Source of the DNA: Trichomonas vaginalis G3
Taxonomy: Eukaryota > Parabasalia > Trichomonadida > Trichomonadidae
Direction: 5' to 3'
Assembly (NCBI RefSeq): GCF_026262505.1
Contig: NC_067207.1
Span: 3,914,252-3,978,251, forward strand
DNA length: 64,000 nt
In this document: in pieces, positions 10,990 through 21,449 of the stretch
How positions within the stretch are numbered: the stretch's first letter is position 1
Layout of the letters: the number at the start of each line of letters is the position of its first letter
Notes under the pieces: generated by a model
Seen by the model: only the letters and a program-made list of their open reading frames with translations
Database searches by the model: none
What the model was told of the DNA's origin: nothing
Position numbers and translations under genes: made by a program

Positions 10990-11154
10990 TTACGTTTGTT
11001 CTAAAAAATATCAATTCTAGCATAAGGAAAAAGTATCTTTAAGTGCGAAAAATTGAAAAGTTTGGCAGAAAGTGAAGTGAAGGCAATTATAAAAAATCAA
11101 ATAAAATGGAGAATATTAAATGACTTTAATTGTATTTGCTCATACAATTATAAA

Positions 11155-11161
11155 CCTTATC
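11155..11161 (+). repeat. Target-site duplication, left copy
   Basis: CCTTATC immediately before the TAAGGG end of the composite element, repeated exactly at 13281-13287 after its CCCTTA end. One more base (A) also matches if the end is read one base shorter. Confidence 0.6.
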
Positions 11162-11908
11162 TAAGGGTTTCGTTTTGCTAAAATTGTCACTTTTATAGCA
11201 TATTTGTTTTTGGATGTTTTGCGAAACCAAAAAAAAAACTATGATATACAATGTGTGTGTAAAGAAAATACTTTATTTACTAGTTAAAAAATCATTTGGT
11301 ATTGATCAAGTTATTTTTTCTGGATAAGATATTATATGGATAATTGGATAGAAAATACAATTATATAATCTTGTACCTGGTTTAATTAAGCTAATTGTCA
11401 TCAGAAACTTGTAATTTTTATGAATTTCAGATTTTCTTTTCATTACTGCTTTTCTTAATAGGTCAAGTTCTTATTTACGTTATAAAGTATGATATTTACA
11501 AATATCAAGTTATCGTGTTTTTTGAGAAATTATGAGAAACAAACAAAAATGAAAAAGATAGGAATAGCAATGAATAGTGATGTGGGTATAGAAAATGTAA
11601 GAGATATGAATGCAAAGCAATCAGTATTTAGGACATTGACCATAGATTTCGAAAAAAAAATGCTGCATATTGAGCGAAAACTATGATTATATTATAAGGC
11701 TGTCATTTAAAGCATAATGAAACTATTCCCTTTTCATTTTAATCGAATAAGATAGTAAAGATTTTTGAATTAGCTAGAAACTGATGAGATGTTTTCACAA
11801 ATCAGATTTTTAATCTCTATAATGCATAATTCACTCAATATCTCAATTTTGATATTGCGAGATATTTTTGCTATCGGTTTCGCAATTTTGACACAATAGC
11901 AAGAGGGT
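11162..11908 (+). repeat. Foldback arm A
   Basis: About 750 bases, starting with the terminal motif and ending ...GAGGGTTCTATA. It is matched by the inverted arm at 12217-12970. The arms differ in a homopolymer A/T tract near 11650 / 12475 and at the A-B junction; otherwise I see no differences. Confidence 0.75.
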
Positions 11909-12216
11909 TCTATAAGCATTATTATCAACGTAGAATCTGAATATCATATCAGAAAATGTCGCAAATCTGACATTTACCCGACCAAATAGCAAAAATAATT
12001 GAATACTTTTCGCAAAAACTTTAAAAATCGATAAAAATATGAAATATAGATATTAAAGAGACTTTTTATATAATATTCATAAAGATTTTCCACAAATATG
12101 ATACCGCAAAATTAAAAAAGTGACGTCTTGAGTGGAGTCAAAGGTCGAAATTGCTAGCTAAATGTTTTTTTAGCGAAATTGCGTATTGTACGTTTTTTTC
12201 GCAAAACGAAACCCTT

Positions 12217-12970
12217 ATATAGAACCCTCTTGCTATTGTGTCAAAATTGCGAAACCGATAGCAAAAATATCTCGCAATATCAAAATTGAGATATTGAGTG
12301 AATTATGCATTATAGAGATTAAAAATCTGATTTGTGAAAACATCTCATCAGTTTCTAGCTAATTCAAAAATCTTTACTATCTTATTCGATTAAAATGAAA
12401 AGGGAATAGTTTCATTATGCTTTAAATGACAGCCTTATAATATAATCATAGTTTTCGCTCAATATGCAGCATTTTTTTTTTCGAAATCTATGGTCAATGT
12501 CCTAAATACTGATTGCTTTGCATTCATATCTCTTACATTTTCTATACCCACATCACTATTCATTGCTATTCCTATCTTTTTCATTTTTGTTTGTTTCTCA
12601 TAATTTCTCAAAAAACACGATAACTTGATATTTGTAAATATCATACTTTATAACGTAAATAAGAACTTGACCTATTAAGAAAAGCAGTAATGAAAAGAAA
12701 ATCTGAAATTCATAAAAATTACAAGTTTCTGATGACAATTAGCTTAATTAAACCAGGTACAAGATTATATAATTGTATTTTCTATCCAATTATCCATATA
12801 ATATCTTATCCAGAAAAAATAACTTGATCAATACCAAATGATTTTTTAACTAGTAAATAAAGTATTTTCTTTACACACACATTGTATATCATAGTTTTTT
12901 TTTGGTTTCGCAAAACATCCAAAAACAAATATGCTATAAAAGTGACAATTTTAGCAAAACGAAACCCTTA
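12217..12970 (-). repeat. Foldback arm A' (inverted copy of A)
   Basis: Reverse complement of 11162-11908. The two arms with the roughly 300-base B spacer could form a very long hairpin. Confidence 0.75.
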
Positions 12971-13280
12971 TTCTATAAGCATTATTATCAACGTAGAATC
13001 TGAATATCATATCAGAAAATGTCGCAAATCTGACATTTACCCGACCAAATAGCAAAAATAATTGAATACTTTTCGCAAAAACTTTAAAAATCGATAAAAA
13101 TATGAAATATAGATATTAAAGAGACTTTTTATATAATATTCATAAAGATTTTCCACAAATATGATACCGCAAAATTAAAAAAGTGACGTCCTGAGTGGAG
13201 TCAAAGGTCGAAATTGCTAGCTAAATGTTTTTTTAGCGAAATTGCGTATTGTACGTTTTTTTCGCAAAACGAAACCCTTA
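12971..13280 (+). repeat. Second direct copy of segment B
   Basis: Starts TTCTATAAGCATTATTATC and ends with the terminal motif GCAAAACGAAACCCTTA. It is a direct repeat of about 11904-12217, differing at one base (GACGTCTTGAG versus GACGTCCTGAG). Confidence 0.75.
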
Positions 13281-13530
13281 CCTTATCGTATTCAAGTGAA
13301 ATGATTTTTTTTAGATGTAAACTTTTGAAAATTGAATTGATTGGAAATTTCTTTAGATGTTATTTCATACATGATAAAGTAATTTTTGAAATGCCCTTAT
13401 AGAGTTAATAGTAATTTTCGACTTATGGTTCATTTTTCCAATTAAGTTTTCAGAATTATTACTTCTATTTTTCCGCAAAAAGAAAAATAAGAGTAATATT
13501 AAGACCTTGAATAGCCCAAACATTTTCCGG

Positions 13531-15054
13531 ATGCAAGCTGGACAAGAATATCGACAGCTCAACATTAATTCTTATTTTATAAACCGAACATCCTCAAAAC
13601 TAACATTTGTTGATATTATAATTTCAATAATTGTATTCGTGTTCGCATTTATTACTAGAAATTACAAGATTTCATTTCCAAAATCCGTAGTTTTTGATGA
13701 AGAATATTTCGGAAATTACACAAACTGTTACATTGAGAAAAAATTCTATACAGATGTTCACCCACCTTTTGGTAAACTAATTTTTTATGTTGGAAGCAAA
13801 ATTCTCGATTATGATGGAAATTGTACGTTTTATAAAGAAAATCCATATGATGATCATTGTGAATACGTAAAGTTACGAAGAATACCAGCATTTTTGTCCT
13901 CATTTTGTGCTCCGTTCAATTATTTACTACTACGAAATTTCGATATTAACATAATGTATTCATTAGTTGCCGCTTCTATGACTATATTTGAAGACTGCCT
14001 AATAATTGAAGGTAAATTCATACTTATGGATGGAATTCTTCATTTCTTTTCATCACTTTCGATATTACTAATTTCGAAACTCTATTTTACGCCTATCTCT
14101 ACAAAACAGTTTATGATTCAGTATGTTTTGTCCTGTATTTCAATTTCTTTGACTGGATCTATTAAGCATACATCATTTTCGCTGATTCCATTGATGCTCC
14201 TCGTTGTATTCATTAGGATTTTAGTTGACTCGGTTAATAAATCAAAAGGAAAAGTCAAATTAGAAATTTTGATTGAAATTTCAAAATATGGAGTAATTTT
14301 CGCAACCATTTTCATTCCTTTATATATAGGAATTGTCATGATTCATCTTAAACTGACTCCTGAGCTCTCATTGTTAGATTCACCTCAAATATGTCCAATA
14401 AATAATTTTGACAATGCTGAAGCACAATGGAAGAACTGTACTAATGTTTCATTATTAAAATTTGCTCTGAAATATATCAAAGTTACGCATGATTCAAATT
14501 CGAATTTTCCTATAGTTCCTGGAATCCCAACGAGGTGGTGGCAATGGCCATTAATGGGAGGTCATTTGATAGATTACTATGATGATCATAACTTTCATCG
14601 AATTTTTCTTCATCTCAATATATTTAATTCATTTTTAGTTTTTGTTTCGATTTTTGTTTCTCTTTATATTATATTCAATACATTGTTGAATCCAGAAGCC
14701 AGTTTTGAGAGTTTGAAGAATTCAATTAGTTTGTTGATATTTTTATTTGGATATCTTTCATCTCTTGTTCCGTTTAGCTTGGTTCCACGCTCAACATTCT
14801 TATACCATTATTCTATCTCTCTAATGTTTGGATTTTTAATGATATCTTCTTATCTTAATATTTTGTCTCACAAATATCCGATTTTATCGTATATTTTATC
14901 TGTATTGATCATCATCGGTTCTGTAACATCTTATGTGATATATTCTCCACTGATTTATGGATTTGAACTGAATAATAAGAAACTCCACAGGCTAATGTTC
15001 AGATCCGGTTGGCTGTTTGACAAGACAATCCTAGCACTAAAGTACTTTACATGA
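13531..15054 (+). CDS. GT39 protein O-mannosyltransferase-like membrane enzyme
   Basis: Protein of 507 residues with many hydrophobic segments. It carries the PMT hallmark acidic pair in the first lumenal loop (VFDEEYFGNY, D56-E57) followed by DVHPPFGK (75-82). The C-terminal TRWWQWPLM motif is typical of PMT and bacterial PMT-like enzymes. Family members transfer mannose from dolichyl-phosphate-mannose to Ser/Thr in the ER. Fungal PMTs are about 750-850 residues because of a lumenal MIR block; here only a short loop lies between the two membrane blocks, so MIR repeats are absent. The open frame begins at a TTG at 13507, but the ATG at 13531 is preferred. ACATTTTC just before it is a weak Inr. 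The substrate is unproven; another GT-C transferase is the alternative. Confidence 0.8.
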   Translation: MQAGQEYRQLNINSYFINRTSSKLTFVDIIISIIVFVFAFITRNYKISFPKSVVFDEEYFGNYTNCYIEKKFYTDVHPPFGKLIFYVGSKILDYDGNCTFYKENPYDDHCEYVKLRRIPAFLSSFCAPFNYLLLRNFDINIMYSLVAASMTIFEDCLIIEGKFILMDGILHFFSSLSILLISKLYFTPISTKQFMIQYVLSCISISLTGSIKHTSFSLIPLMLLVVFIRILVDSVNKSKGKVKLEILIEISKYGVIFATIFIPLYIGIVMIHLKLTPELSLLDSPQICPINNFDNAEAQWKNCTNVSLLKFALKYIKVTHDSNSNFPIVPGIPTRWWQWPLMGGHLIDYYDDHNFHRIFLHLNIFNSFLVFVSIFVSLYIIFNTLLNPEASFESLKNSISLLIFLFGYLSSLVPFSLVPRSTFLYHYSISLMFGFLMISSYLNILSHKYPILSYILSVLIIIGSVTSYVIYSPLIYGFELNNKKLHRLMFRSGWLFDKTILALKYFT

Positions 15055-15325
15055 AAAAGAAAAATTCATTTCATTATTTTATTTTTGTTTGTTTTATTAT
15101 AAATAAATTAGTTTCTAGAAAGTTTTAACAATGATTAGCTCATATTTTATATCAAACAACTAAACAATCATATTTTCCGTTGATTGTTTTTTATTTGGTT
15201 GTAAACTTCAGAAAAAAATTTTCTGATTGATTATGTCAGTTTATTGTCATATGTATCTTATAGAGCCAATAAAAGTTCGTTTACTTAAAAAAAATTGATT
15301 TCAGGTTTTTAGAAAAAAAAAATAA
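15055..15325. other. Short intergenic
   Basis: A+T-rich spacer of 271 bases between two plus-strand genes. It should hold the 3' end of the GT39 gene and the promoter of the next. No strong Inr is visible; TTCAGGTTTTTAG about 20 bases before the next ATG is a weak candidate. Confidence 0.5.
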
Positions 15326-18300
15326 ATGCGTCGCTTCCATCGATTTAGAGAGGATTCAAATGATGGAAGTGATAACCATAACATTGATAGTGATTTAGAA
15401 ACCACAAACAAGCAAGATAACGATTCTAATGACTTTGAAAATCAATATTCGGATCAAGAGTCGGCGAAAACCTCGGATAACAAAACAAAAAGAACTGCAA
15501 AAATCGAAAAAGATGAAACAAACAGTGATCCGCAAACCGAAATGTCAGGAAAATCAAAGAAAAAGTCTAAAGCGTTGAAATCGCGTTATGAAGAAGGCTC
15601 CGATAGCTCTCATGAGAACGAAAGCTCTAACTCCCATGAGGATGCTAATGATGATGAAGTCGAAGAAGAAGAGATTGAAAAAGAAGAAGATAATGAACAA
15701 AGTGAAAACATAGATGAAGAATCACCACAAGAATACGATGACAATGATTCCGATTCTGCTTACGGAGAGGAAACAGACGAAAAATCATCCAAAACTGAAA
15801 AATCAGATTCTGGATCTGAAGAGCAATCCTCAAGTAAAACATCTTCGGAAAATGAATCGCAAACATATAGTGATAAAATACAATCATCCGATGACCAGGA
15901 CAATGAAGAAGATAATATTGACTCGGAAAAATACTCAAATGAATCATCGTCGAACGACTCTGAAGTAGAAAATGAGGTAGTTAATTTAGATGGCATAGAT
16001 TTTTACAAAGAATATGAACAAATGAAAACGAATTTTGCGGAATTCGATAAAGACCGCATTGGTACATTAAATCCAACACCATTCTTACCATTTTCAGGTG
16101 GAAAACTCAAAACTTTTAAGAAACAGCAAATAAAACGCGAGAATAGTATTTATGATCAAGTTGACGAAATTTACAATAAATTACGCGAACAAAATGAACA
16201 AGAAACTAAACACGAACCTGTTACAGAACAAAACGAATCAGAAAAATCTCAAACTTCCGAAGAATCAGAAGAATCGACTTCATCAACCTCAGAAGAGCAC
16301 AAAAAGCCATTTATATATCCACCAATACATATACATACATCCTTCGATGTTGTTGGCAAAGAAATACTTACAGATAACGAAGAATGTTCAATTATTGAAT
16401 TAACCAACCTTTGGGCTTACGCACAGAACTCTGTATGTGTTGTTAAGCCTCTTGATCGTAAAGTCTACATGATATGTTCTCTAATTGCCACATTTAAGAA
16501 ACTTTACAAAAATATCAACCCGATTTTGTTAATTACAGATGAAGTTTCACAAAGACAATGGATAACGAACCTAAACAGATTTGGTGACTTCAACATCCAA
16601 GTCCTTAAGACCAAAACCTCAGAAATGAACAAAAAAGATTTTGATATTTTATTAATGTCAAAACCACTTGTTTTAAGGTATGTTGAATGGCTCCCACAAA
16701 ACATCAAGTTCTCCATGGTTCTTATTGAAGATTTCAGTGATCCAAGAGCGAATTACATCACAACATTACGCGATAAAGTCAAAACGATCAGATCCAACTG
16801 GAGATTGATGTTCTGCAAGAATTTGGAAGAATACTCATCAAGATATCTCCAAATCATGCTTTCTACATTGAGAAACAGAGGAAATGACAGTTACACGAAA
16901 CAAAGTTTATTCGAAGCGATGAATAGCTACAGTATTTGTCCGGATAAGCTTATCTACAATAAGGATAACATATTTAAGATAAGAGAAGAAGTGATGTACT
17001 GTCCAATGACTGAATACCAAATTGATATCAATAAAAAAGTTTTGAAAAGTGTCAGACAAAAATTGAAGTCAAAAAATGAGATGAAAAAAAGTGAACTAAT
17101 TTTAAGTTGCAGCTCATTGTATTCTATATGTTCACACCCTGTATTTGAGAGTGACCATGTCATGGATGATGATGTCTATACAGCGCAAAGCAGGCATCAA
17201 AGCGGAAAACTAATTTTCCTTTGGAGATTTTTGAGAAGTGATGAAGTTTACCAACAAAGGATAATTGTTTTCTGCGAGGATGATGACAGTGTAACATTAA
17301 TCAACTCTTGTTTCGCGGATAAACACATCCCATTCATGAGAGTTGACTCTGAAACTTCAGAAAAGGATTTAAACAGGATGCCAAAACTGTTTTTGGATAA
17401 AATTCCTTTGGTCGTTTGCACAGAAGAAAAAATTAATTGGTGTTTAAATAACCTTAAACCGACATTACTTATTCCTTTCGATATCTTCTGGAGACCAACG
17501 AAAAACAACTTGGAACTCCTCAAAAAGAACAATTTAAAACCAAGATTTTTGCGTTTAATCACCAAAAATTCAATCGACGAAGATATTTTCGCGATCACTT
17601 CACAAAGCGATGAATTGACTGGTGATGATCTGCTCACGGAAGAAACAGCAAATCCCGAGATACTCGATAAACTCCTAAGAAAACAAATAATAAGAGAAAG
17701 TAAATTACAAAAAGTGACAGGAGATATATGGTGGCGTGGAATTTTATCGACAAAAGTTGTTTCTATTTACGGACAGAAAGAAACATTTCCTTCTTTTGAT
17801 GACTCTGATATAAAAAGCCCTGATTTCTGGCAAAAAATTCTTTACGAAGAACATAAAAAGAAATCAGCGGAAAACCTCAAAATCTCCATCAATTCTCCTC
17901 AATTTATTGTTCTGGCGTTTGAGAACATGAGAGATTTCGGATACGGAAGATATGATACTTTCAAACGACCAAAAGAAAATGCAGAAATCAGAAAAATCTG
18001 TCAAAATATTTTGTCAAAAATGGATGTCCAAATTGACACTTCACATTCCAAGTTTTTGTTGAGTATTTCATTGAGAGCTTCTTCATCACATCCTGTAGTT
18101 ACTGCACAACAAGTTGTACAAGCTATTGGTGATTTCCCTGTCGAAGAATTTCTCAATGATTTCGAAACATCATCAGTAATAAAATACTGGATTGAAAATG
18201 ATTTCGATAACTACATTCCTTTGCCAGAAGAAACGGAATTCGATGATAAAGAATTAGTTAAAAATGCTTACGATAATGGTTTGAGATCATTACCAAATGA

Positions 18301-19585
18301 TCAATTATTCCATTTAAGGAATCTCGTCAATTTTAACTACAAAAACATTATTCCTCCTCATCCTGACAAAAATTTGCAATTTTACAGGAAGAAAATCACT
18401 CCTGTAGAACACAAAAAGATCATGAATAATTTGTTGAAATTCGGATATCCTGGCATCAATGATTTCCTCAGGTTTTCGAATTTGCAACAGTTCCATCCTG
18501 ATCTTGTTGAACAATATGTTCAAACAACAATAAAATACGTGAAATGCTATGATCCAGAAGAAAGAAAGAGGATTTCTGAGAAATTTGTGGACAAAGTCAA
18601 ACCATACATTCTCCAATCATTGGCAAGTAAGCTCAGCTGGTTCGAAGAAATCAGGAAAGGCTGCGAAGACTACGAAAGAGTTACTTGCGAAGACATGGAA
18701 ATTCTAAAAGCATTTAGTTTCCATGGACCAACGCAATCAATCATTTCTCCAACATTTATGTCTTTCTTCAAGGGATCTCCATCGGAATCAAAAGTCCTGT
18801 ACAAGATAAAACAGATGCAAGGAGAGTTGTACACGAAATTATCAAGACATGTACAAACAAGTCACAAAAATTTGGATAAAATCAAAAGTGAACTTCCCTT
18901 CAGATTATCTGACCAAATTATGCTTGAAAATTTAGGAGAAATTGATTCAAGAGAAACTTTTCACACTAAAGATGCTGTTTACTTAGTTGGCTACAAAGTA
19001 AGAGTCATCACATTAAATCCTTTCAGACCTGATCTCTTGATTCCTGTCGAAGCTTCAATTGAATGTAGAAATGGAAGACCTGTTTTCCTTGTAAAAGTGA
19101 CAAATTGTGGATGGAATTACGAACTCATTGGAGCAGATCCTAACAGTGTATGGGAGCTTTTCAAGCTCAAATGCACGAAGCACACGAAGCTTCCTGTCTA
19201 CGAGTTTTACGGCGATGAAATGTTTGGTTTCTTGACACCAAATTACCACAGAATTGTCTCAACAATGTTGACAGAAAAAGACTGTAAATTGTACATTAGA
19301 AGAGTGTTCAGGGATATCAACATCAGATACGACAAAAGGAAGATTGTTGCAGGAGAGTATTCATGGTCTAATTACGTTTCTGCAAAGGAGCAAAACAAAG
19401 CAAAAACAATGGACAAAGCAGAGTTGGAAAGAAAGAGAACTGAACAAATGTGCGCAATGAGATTGGATTTGGCTCCTTTGAAGATCGATGAAGACTTGAT
19501 CGAATTGAAATCAACATCATCGACTTTGAACTCTTTGTTTGAACTGTATGAGGATTCAATAATGGATGAAGTAACTCCTGTTTAA
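15326..19585 (+). CDS. CHD/SNF2-derived chromatin protein, catalytically degenerate
   Basis: Protein of 1419 residues. The first 225 residues are acidic and Ser/Glu/Asp-rich with Lys patches, as in nuclear chromatin factors. Residues about 360-770 follow the order of a CHD-type SNF2 ATPase. The second RecA-like lobe is recognisable from SGKLIFLWRFL (about 625) through RIIVFCED to FLRLITKNSIDEDIF, which matches the CHD 'YRLVTRNTYEREMF' region. The key motifs are gone: no Walker A GKT in the segment SVCVVKPLDRKVYMI; the DEGH box reads EDFS (468-471); the arginine-finger motif VI (ARxxRxGQ) is LELLKKNNLK. A later segment with FGYGRYDTF resembles the SANT/SLIDE-side part of CHD proteins. It probably acts as a non-catalytic scaffold or chromatin reader. 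The gene is intact, so this looks like a maintained pseudoenzyme, not a decaying gene. Confidence 0.72.
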   Translation: MRRFHRFREDSNDGSDNHNIDSDLETTNKQDNDSNDFENQYSDQESAKTSDNKTKRTAKIEKDETNSDPQTEMSGKSKKKSKALKSRYEEGSDSSHENESSNSHEDANDDEVEEEEIEKEEDNEQSENIDEESPQEYDDNDSDSAYGEETDEKSSKTEKSDSGSEEQSSSKTSSENESQTYSDKIQSSDDQDNEEDNIDSEKYSNESSSNDSEVENEVVNLDGIDFYKEYEQMKTNFAEFDKDRIGTLNPTPFLPFSGGKLKTFKKQQIKRENSIYDQVDEIYNKLREQNEQETKHEPVTEQNESEKSQTSEESEESTSSTSEEHKKPFIYPPIHIHTSFDVVGKEILTDNEECSIIELTNLWAYAQNSVCVVKPLDRKVYMICSLIATFKKLYKNINPILLITDEVSQRQWITNLNRFGDFNIQVLKTKTSEMNKKDFDILLMSKPLVLRYVEWLPQNIKFSMVLIEDFSDPRANYITTLRDKVKTIRSNWRLMFCKNLEEYSSRYLQIMLSTLRNRGNDSYTKQSLFEAMNSYSICPDKLIYNKDNIFKIREEVMYCPMTEYQIDINKKVLKSVRQKLKSKNEMKKSELILSCSSLYSICSHPVFESDHVMDDDVYTAQSRHQSGKLIFLWRFLRSDEVYQQRIIVFCEDDDSVTLINSCFADKHIPFMRVDSETSEKDLNRMPKLFLDKIPLVVCTEEKINWCLNNLKPTLLIPFDIFWRPTKNNLELLKKNNLKPRFLRLITKNSIDEDIFAITSQSDELTGDDLLTEETANPEILDKLLRKQIIRESKLQKVTGDIWWRGILSTKVVSIYGQKETFPSFDDSDIKSPDFWQKILYEEHKKKSAENLKISINSPQFIVLAFENMRDFGYGRYDTFKRPKENAEIRKICQNILSKMDVQIDTSHSKFLLSISLRASSSHPVVTAQQVVQAIGDFPVEEFLNDFETSSVIKYWIENDFDNYIPLPEETEFDDKELVKNAYDNGLRSLPNDQLFHLRNLVNFNYKNIIPPHPDKNLQFYRKKITPVEHKKIMNNLLKFGYPGINDFLRFSNLQQFHPDLVEQYVQTTIKYVKCYDPEERKRISEKFVDKVKPYILQSLASKLSWFEEIRKGCEDYERVTCEDMEILKAFSFHGPTQSIISPTFMSFFKGSPSESKVLYKIKQMQGELYTKLSRHVQTSHKNLDKIKSELPFRLSDQIMLENLGEIDSRETFHTKDAVYLVGYKVRVITLNPFRPDLLIPVEASIECRNGRPVFLVKVTNCGWNYELIGADPNSVWELFKLKCTKHTKLPVYEFYGDEMFGFLTPNYHRIVSTMLTEKDCKLYIRRVFRDINIRYDKRKIVAGEYSWSNYVSAKEQNKAKTMDKAELERKRTEQMCAMRLDLAPLKIDEDLIELKSTSSTLNSLFELYEDSIMDEVTPV

Positions 19586-20186
19586 TTAGTAACTTTGTTA
19601 TTATATATTTTATGTTATTTTTATTATATAGATTTTTATTATATAGATTTTTATTTTGTTTTTATTTGTTAGTAAAAATGTTTTGTAATATTATGCTTAA
19701 TTTAATCAAAAAGAATAAATATAAGAGATACGATCGCACAAATTGTTGATGATTCAATAAAATAATATACTTTTATCACAATTTTCCTGAGGATAAGGAT
19801 TTCTAATCTACAAATGTTGATGTCATGTTTTGCATTTAAAATATATCTTATTGATCTTTTATTAAAATTTATATGATAATTAAAAATGTTCATGTCGAAC
19901 TCAATATTTTTTTATTTGAAATTTCAATTCAATATTTGAAATAAATTAATTGAGAGAATTCTTTTATATTTGAAACTTCAATTCAATGTTTGAAATTTTA
20001 TCGCATTTAGAATACTATAGTATTTGGGGTCTTTTAATCTGAACTAATTTTGCAATTCAATTTATTCAATTTTCAATTTGAATAAAAATTGAAATGGATG
20101 TGACATTTTCGTTTTTCCTAATATTTTGAATTTTTTGATATTGGCCAATAATCTTTCAAAAATCAAAGATTTTAATTAAATTGATT
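19586..20186. other. Intergenic
   Basis: A+T-rich. A short tandem duplication (TTTTATTATATAGA twice) lies at about 19619-19647, just after the CHD-like gene. No gene is seen; a 63-codon minus-strand frame at 19702-19893 has no recognisable features. Confidence 0.5.
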
Positions 20187-20333
20187 TAAGGGTGCCCTAT
20201 AGACGATAGACCACCCTCAGAAAAGCACTTTTAAGGTTATTATATTGAGAACTAGAATCCGGATAATCCATTCATTCGAGTTCTAATAAGGTTAATTTTG
20301 TGATGTTTACATTATCGTTATAGGGCACCCTTA
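20187..20333. mobile_element. 147-base MITE with inverted ends
   Basis: Ends TAAGGGTGCCCTATA and TATAGGGCACCCTTA are perfect inverted repeats, extended by near-matching ACGATA motifs just inside. Read as AGGGTGCC...GGCACCCT, it is flanked by TA on both sides, as for Tc1/mariner-type non-autonomous elements. It has no coding capacity. Confidence 0.7.
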
Positions 20334-20456
20334 ACAGAAATGAGTTTGAAATAATTTTTTTCTAAAATCATGAGGAGTTATTTTGATTTTAATGTAAGAT
20401 AACTTATTTTTTGTTGATATACTCGCTTTAAATATTGTAATTAGTATTAGATTTAA

Positions 20457-21449
20457 ACATTCATTTTGCCATTTTCATACAAATTAGCAAACCGATCTAA
20501 AGGAGAAGAAAAAGTATACTATAATGATGTTGACAATGAATTTACTTTTGAATATCCTTGCAATACTACCTACGATTGTTCCCCATATGAAGTTAATTTT
20601 TCACGTGGTAGATATTTGCTTGAAGTTTGGGGAGCTCAAGGTGGATGGTATAATAAACTAAATGAAAGCCTTGGAGGATATTCAAGAGGAATTTTGACTA
20701 TCACAAACGAAATAAAAGGTTTTTTGTACATTGGTGGAAAAGGAACTGCAACCCAATCTTATGGAGTTCAAATGGGAGGATTCAATGGTGGTGGAAATGG
20801 ATCATTTTATAGTTTAACCTATACATATGGTGGTGGAGGTGGTGGTGCAAGTGATATTCGCCTTGAAACAGACTCATTTAACACTCGAATAATAGTTGCA
20901 GGTGGTGGAGGGGGGTCAGGTCACGGAGAATCTTCAACCAGTGGTACAGGTTATAATTATCACAATCCAGGAGGTGCAGGAGGTGGTTATGAAGGCTGCA
21001 ATGGAATATATAATCCATCTTATTTCGGTATTAATATTTCTGGTGGTACCCAATTTTATCCTGGCCCCAAAAGTGGCTTATCTTCTACAGCAGGATTTGG
21101 ATATGGAGGCTCAAATAAAGCAACAGACTATGTTTATAGCGGTGCAGGAGGCGGAGGTGGATGGTTTGGAGGCTCAGGATCCTATGGAAAGGGATTTGGT
21201 GCTGCAGGAGGCTCAGGATATGTTCTTACAATGGATTCGTATAAACCAATTGAATATATCTATAAGATTGAATACTTTTTGAGAAAGGCATCAATGAAGA
21301 CCGGAGTTCATTATGGAAATGGTGCAATTCGAATAACAATCTTAGATTATATTGGGAAATATAATAATATTAAATTTCGTGGATGTGGTACCCCAGGTTT
21401 TTCTTATTCCCAAATTGTTTCACTTATAACATTACCAACTGTTGTTTAA
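20457..21449 (+). pseudogene. Glycine-rich (ALK-type Gly_rich domain) surface protein, 5' truncated
   Basis: An open frame of about 330 codons whose first ATG is about 100 codons in, after the domain has begun. The frame opens at a stop at 20454-20456 and starts in the domain with no signal peptide. The protein has the order of the ALK/LTK glycine-rich fold: VWGAQGG, a Gly-rich block ending GGASDIR, VAGGGGGSG, GGGGGWFGGSG and GNGAIRIT near the end. Trichomonads have large families of such presumed surface proteins. After the domain the chain ends within about 30 residues (GCGTPGFSYSQ...), without a membrane anchor. TCATTTTG at 20461-20468 resembles an Inr but has no ATG behind it. Most likely a truncated, non-expressed copy; initiation from a non-AUG codon is less likely. 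Confidence 0.65.

Larger units (their letters stand above)
11162..13280. mobile_element. Composite foldback DNA transposon with nested copies
   Basis: The ends are TAAGGGTTTCGTTTTGC and its reverse complement. The internal structure is A-B-A'-B. Arm A (about 11162-11908) reappears inverted and almost identical as A' (about 12217-12970). Segment B (about 11909-12216) is repeated directly at about 12971-13280, with one mismatch seen. Further copies of the terminal motif lie at 12201-12216 and 12954-12969. The element carries no transposase; its only frames (65 and 61 codons, the same sequence on opposite arms) resemble nothing. A 7-8 base flanking duplication and YARNG-like ends would suit hAT. 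The ends could also be read as TA-flanked AGGG, as in Tc1/mariner-type elements. The near identity of the arms implies recent origin. Confidence 0.75.

Noticed and set aside
11489-12644. Two small open frames with the same peptide on opposite strands
   Set aside because: They are the same non-coding stretch in the two arms of the foldback element; no known domain.
20896-21282. 128-codon frame overlapping the glycine-rich gene
   Set aside because: Shadow frame made by the GGN codon runs of the real frame.
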